The notes under the pieces were generated by a model that did not search any database, was not told where the DNA came from, and was given only the letters and a program-made list of their open reading frames with translations. From Bradyrhizobium glycinis (lineage in GTDB: Bacteria > Pseudomonadota > Alphaproteobacteria > Rhizobiales > Xanthobacteraceae): DNA of 64,000 nucleotides. This document shows positions 61,001 through 64,000 of the stretch, one piece after another; positions within the stretch are counted from its first letter, which is position 1, and every line of letters starts with the position of its first letter. Both the position numbers and the translations under genes were made by a program. The stretch spans positions 62,001 to 126,000 of the forward strand of contig NZ_JACCHQ010000014.1 in assembly GCF_016031655.1 (NCBI RefSeq). The letters are read 5' to 3'.

Positions 61001-61360
61001 TCAGATGATCTTAGTCATCGTATCGGCCCGATCGAACACCGGACCGTCAGAGTCCTCACGGTCAGATTCTTCGACGTCGGTCTCGTCCTCCGCCCCCACG
61101 CGAACGGCCTCTTCCGTCTCGCTCAACCCATCGATCGTCTCGTTTGCGCCCATACCTGGCTGATGCCGGCCGGTCACCTCGCTCCTCGGCCGCGCGCCGA
61201 CCGGCTTGTCCACGTCTGCCGCGGAGGGCGAAGCCGGATCAGCGCCAAGATCATCTTCTCGACCTGCGATTCCGGGGAGCAGGATTTGATCTGATCCCTC
61301 AACTTGTGAGGTGTTGGCGTATGGAGATCCAGATTTCGAGTCGACTTGGTCACGATCCAC
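61001..61360 (-). CDS. Acidic hypothetical protein upstream of DUF2934
   Basis: A 119-residue very acidic, low-complexity protein. The C-terminal half (GRHQPGMGANETIDGLSETE, EAVRVGAEDETDVEESD, PVFDRAD) follows a pattern seen in small Bradyrhizobium proteins of unknown role. Probably intrinsically disordered. It shares a transcript with the DUF2934 gene. Confidence 0.6.
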   Translation of the reverse strand: MDRDQVDSKSGSPYANTSQVEGSDQILLPGIAGREDDLGADPASPSAADVDKPVGARPRSEVTGRHQPGMGANETIDGLSETEEAVRVGAEDETDVEESDREDSDGPVFDRADTMTKII

Positions 61361-61639
61361 GGCTGCCTCCTGTCTGATCGAGCACTACCGATTTACGGTC
61401 GTGATCGTTCCTATGTCCCGTTCCTGTGTATCTCTGAGACCTTTGCCCACTTGAGTACCAGACGGCCCTCAAGTGCGGTGCTCTGCTTCCCCCCCTGAAC
61501 GCAGAGACGTTGGCTGGAGACCTACCCAGAAGCGGCGCTCGCCTGCTCTACGCTGGCCGGGCCGCATGCTCACAACCTGTTGCCTAAGGGAACGGTGTTG
61601 GTAATCGCCAGCGATTGTGGTCCCACTTAACAGGCCGCC

Positions 61640-62060
61640 ACCCGATCAGAGCTCTGGTCAAGGCCAGCGCGCCCAGGGGTGCGCACGCCAGCACGTTCGT
61701 CCCGCAAGGCTACTTACTCATCTGCAACCCTGGCTCCTCTGCGGCAAGTTCATGTGGTCCAGCCGAACCCTTCTCGTTCGTTTAGGCATGCAGGCGGAGC
61801 GGGTTCGACCTCGAACGGATGCCGCTCGGGAGGCGTTCGAGCTCGGGCCCACGGCCATCATAAAGGTGAGCGGCGTCCAGACGCCCTGTGTCCTCATCGA
61901 CCGTTTTCGAGCTGGCCCTAAACGGCAAGTGCTCTCATCGGCGGAAACGGGCCCTCCGTTCAAGTCCGGGGCTTTAGGCGTGGTCCGAGCCGACGCAACC
62001 ATCGCGGCTGGCCAGCGCTCGGGTTCGCTCCATTCTCCTCATTCGGCTCTAGACGGCTTT
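61640..62060 (+). pseudogene. Decayed second MOSC-domain gene
   Basis: Broken frames parallel the intact MOSC protein at 50607-51170: LAPLRQVHVVQPN, then after shifts DLERMPLG, GVQTPCVLIDRF and SSAETGPPFKSGALGVVRAD. The match to DLERMPLG, LRTPCVLIDRFQ and SSEETGPPFKSGVLGEVRAG is close enough to show a related origin. At least two frameshifts and a stop interrupt it. Confidence 0.7.
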
Positions 62061-62240
62061 GTAGAATGCCCCGTGCATAAACCGGCGGCCGCATAGCCGA
62101 ATCGAAGCGCGTTCGATAGGATGGAGCGGCATGGCCGCAAACAAGGTAACGGCGGTACGCTTGGGGCTGGGGAGGCAACCGACGGTCCGGGACTATCAGG
62201 CCGCCAGCTCCGCTGGCGGCTTTGTTTCGTTCAACCTTCC

Positions 62241-62658
62241 TCAGGAGGCGTTCGCCCTTGCTCGTTCACGGGCCTCACGGCGACGCTCCCGGCGCTCGCG
62301 CCGCCGTTTGGCTCGATCGGGGGGCTGCTTCAGCGGTGGAACGGGCGATGTGGACGCCGCAATGGAATCTTCGACCGCGGGCACCTGGACAGCCTCCGAT
62401 GCCGCTGGACGGGCCTCCATGAGGTCGAGCACTGCCCGTCCTTTGGCTGTGATCTTCCATCCACCGCTTAGGCGCTCGACCAGTCCTTTGTGACCAGATG
62501 TCCAGGCCCGGCACCCTAGCCGCGAGCCGCCTGGTCCGGTCCGTCCAGTCGCGGCCGCTCGTCGCCAGGATGGCCATGTCGCGCTTGAGGTCTTCCATCA
62601 CGGCGAATCCGTCTGGATAGGCCACCAGGATCTTCAAGACCGTCACCTGGAAGTTCAC
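62241..62658 (-). pseudogene. Conserved hypothetical protein with a frameshift
   Basis: The 5' frame reads MNFQVTVLKILVAYPDGFAV, EDLKRDMAILATSGRDWTDR, a winged-helix-like N-terminal domain, and loses phase at about 62490. The other frame continues with GLVERLSGGWKITAKGRAVL and DLMEARPAASEAVQ, then a very Arg-rich tail (AKRRRERRERRREARERARA). Joined, they give a protein of about 138 residues. One indel separates them. Function unknown; DNA binding is plausible. Confidence 0.6.
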
Positions 62659-63103
62659 GCGGGCCCCGCGATCAGCGCCACATCCTGGGCGTATGCGAAC
62701 GGCATTTCGGCGGACCTATTTGAGACGCTCGGGAGCACTTTCGCTACTCGTCGCCTCCAGTTGCGGCAACTGAAAAGGCTTTCACAGCATCGGTTCGTCA
62801 CCGAATGCCTCAGGCACGCCAGGCTCCGAATAGCCGCTGTCGCAGACGAAGGCGACACCACGGTCCTATCACTTCCGGCCACTGGCACCGATCCAGCAAG
62901 ATTGACGAGGATCGCCACGCCGAACGCAGCGTCCCGCGAGAGCAAAAGCGCCTCCCGCAGGTTCCGGCTTTCGCACCCACGCAATGCTTAGTTCCTCGAT
63001 CATATCGACAAGCATCATCCTTGATCAGCGCCTCGTCCGGGACGAGGAAGAATGATTTGCCGGCTGCTCGGTCGCGTTCACAAAAGATCTTTCTTTGGTG
63101 TTG
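62659..63103. other. 445-bp stretch with no supportable gene
   Basis: Frames on both strands are short. A minus-strand frame gives SRDAAFGVAILVNLAGSVPV but has no clear start or end. Nothing regulatory stands out. Confidence 0.4.
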
Positions 63104-64000
63104 TCACGTGCCGTGCGTGTGGGTTTGGCGAGTATCGAGCATCGACCTCAGACGCAGCGACAACTCCGGCTGCGAAAATGGTTTTTGGATGAGGACGACA
63201 TCGGGATGGAGCCGACCATCCTGAACGATGGCATCTCTTTCATATCCCGTCATAAAGAGGACCTGCAGCGCGGGACGCTCGGAAAGCGCGAGATCGACCA
63301 GTTGCCTGCCGTTCATGCCTGGCATCACGACGTCGGTCAGCAGCAGGTCGATCCGCTGTTCCGGATCCGCGATGAGTTTCAGGGCCGCCTCGGCATTGTC
63401 GGCCGCCAGCACCGAATAATTCATATCGCCAAGCATCTCCAACAGATGCTCGCGCACCGCTCGATCGTCCTCGACCACCAGGATCTTCTCGCCCCGCCCG
63501 TCAAGGACGCTTCGATTAGGCTCGTCCAGAAAAACAGGCTTGGCTGCGTTCGATCGGGGCAGATAGAGGGTGACCGTCGTGCCTTTCCCAGCTTCGGTTC
63601 GGATGTCCACGTGCCCTGACGATTGTCGGGCGAAGCCGTAGACCTGACTCAGTCCTAAGCCGCTCCCCGAGCCGGGGGCCTTGGTCGTGAAGAATGGCTC
63701 GAACACCCGCTCAAGGACCTCGGCAGGTATGCCCGTTCCCTGATCGCTGACCGAGACGGCGACGTACTCCCCAGGCGAGAGATTTTCGATTCCGGCGCAG
63801 TAGTCGGAGTCGAGCACGCTATTGCGAGCCTCGATCATCAACCGTCCTCCGTCTGGCATGGAGTCCCGAGCGTTGATCGCCAGGTTTATGAGAGACGCTT
63901 CCAGCTCGATCGGATCGACATCGGTGATCCAAAGATCCGGTGCGCGGAAGACGTCGATCTTGACCTTTTCTCCAAGCGATCTGGCCAAAAGGCCGGCGAC
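63104..64000 (-). CDS. Hybrid sensor histidine kinase, 3' part (runs off the right edge)
   Basis: The C-terminal 298 residues of a hybrid histidine kinase. The ATPase domain shows the N-box (LEASLINLAINARDSMPDGG), G1 (VSDQGTGIP), F-box (FEPFFTTKAPGSGSGLGLSQ) and the ending GTTVTLYLPR. A receiver domain follows: ILVVEDDRAVREHLLEML, the phosphate-accepting Asp in LLLTDVVMPGMNG, and the conserved Lys in IQKPFSQPEL. The frame is open to the last base, so sensor and dimerisation domains lie outside. Its signal is unknown. Confidence 0.92.
   Translation of the reverse strand, partial: VAGLLARSLGEKVKIDVFRAPDLWITDVDPIELEASLINLAINARDSMPDGGRLMIEARNSVLDSDYCAGIENLSPGEYVAVSVSDQGTGIPAEVLERVFEPFFTTKAPGSGSGLGLSQVYGFARQSSGHVDIRTEAGKGTTVTLYLPRSNAAKPVFLDEPNRSVLDGRGEKILVVEDDRAVREHLLEMLGDMNYSVLAADNAEAALKLIADPEQRIDLLLTDVVMPGMNGRQLVDLALSERPALQVLFMTGYERDAIVQDGRLHPDVVLIQKPFSQPELSLRLRSMLDTRQTHTHGT

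Noticed and set aside
1..64000. CRISPR arrays, rRNA and tRNA genes
   Set aside because: No regularly spaced short repeats, rRNA-like stretches or cloverleaf sequences with a GGTTCGAATCC-type arm were seen; a covariance-model search would be decisive.

Overview
The window looks like accessory DNA from a Bradyrhizobium-type alphaproteobacterium. The evidence is high GC, a rhizobial trb-type conjugation cluster, many small proteins of kinds I associate with Bradyrhizobium (DUF3606, DUF2934, DUF1236, GlsB, YidB, PepSY) and dense insertion-sequence wreckage. The genus is an inference from protein resemblance, since no rRNA or tRNA is present. Strain and replicon cannot be told.

Layout. (1) 1-9.4 kb is a gene graveyard: the 3' end of an IS3 transposase, an IS110 remnant, a second decayed IS3 element, fragments of a glutathione S-transferase, a cystathionine beta-lyase and another IS3 transposase, and one intact large serine recombinase. 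Two diverged copies of a ~0.5-kb sequence bracket the recombinase segment. (2) 9.4-10.4 kb carries an intact TauD-family dioxygenase. (3) 10.5-26 kb is an apparently complete conjugation module on the minus strand: relaxase, TraG coupling protein, a CopG-like protein, then trbB-C-D-E-J-K-L-F-G-I and a DUF2274 gene, mostly with overlapping start and stop codons. An MFS transporter sits between the coupling-protein block and trbB, bracketed by a 24-bp direct repeat. (4) 26-28.4 kb holds an exonuclease fragment and a second large serine recombinase related to the first, so recombinases lie on both sides of the conjugation module. (5) 28.7-35.5 kb holds a GMC oxidoreductase fused to a DUF1080 (3-keto-glycoside hydrolase type) domain, remnants of soxB, a glutathione S-transferase and an internally inverted chrB, and a minus-strand set of secreted proteins (PepSY, DUF1259 with an in-frame amber codon, DUF1080-like). 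(6) 35.6-41.3 kb has a Cj0069-like ATP-grasp protein with a FetAB-type ABC exporter, small proteins, and a ribbon-helix-helix regulator coupled to a PHB-depolymerase-family esterase.

(7) 41.5-54.4 kb is a DNA-repair and stress block: Ku (two frameshifts), a 3'-5' exonuclease (amber codon), two stand-alone LigD-type ATP-dependent ligases, a PolX-family protein, RNase HII, topoisomerase IB (frameshifted), two methyltransferases, a MOSC protein, and small stress-type proteins. An EcfG-like promoter (GGAAC-N16-CGTT) precedes the DUF3606 gene and weaker matches precede others, which fits general-stress-response control. (8) 55-64 kb contains a compact DUF2243 / small membrane protein / SdhB operon with no other succinate dehydrogenase genes, a DUF4142 gene broken by a rearranged piece of cobL, a PAP2 phosphatase, DUF1236, a decayed LLM-class oxidoreductase, a decayed second MOSC copy and the 3' end of a hybrid histidine kinase running off the window.

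The conjugation genes all read as intact, whereas many surrounding genes carry single disabling lesions. This suggests an integrated, possibly still mobile element beside metabolic and repair genes under relaxed selection. The least familiar arrangements are the GMC-DUF1080 fusion, the orphan SdhB operon and the stress-linked repair block.
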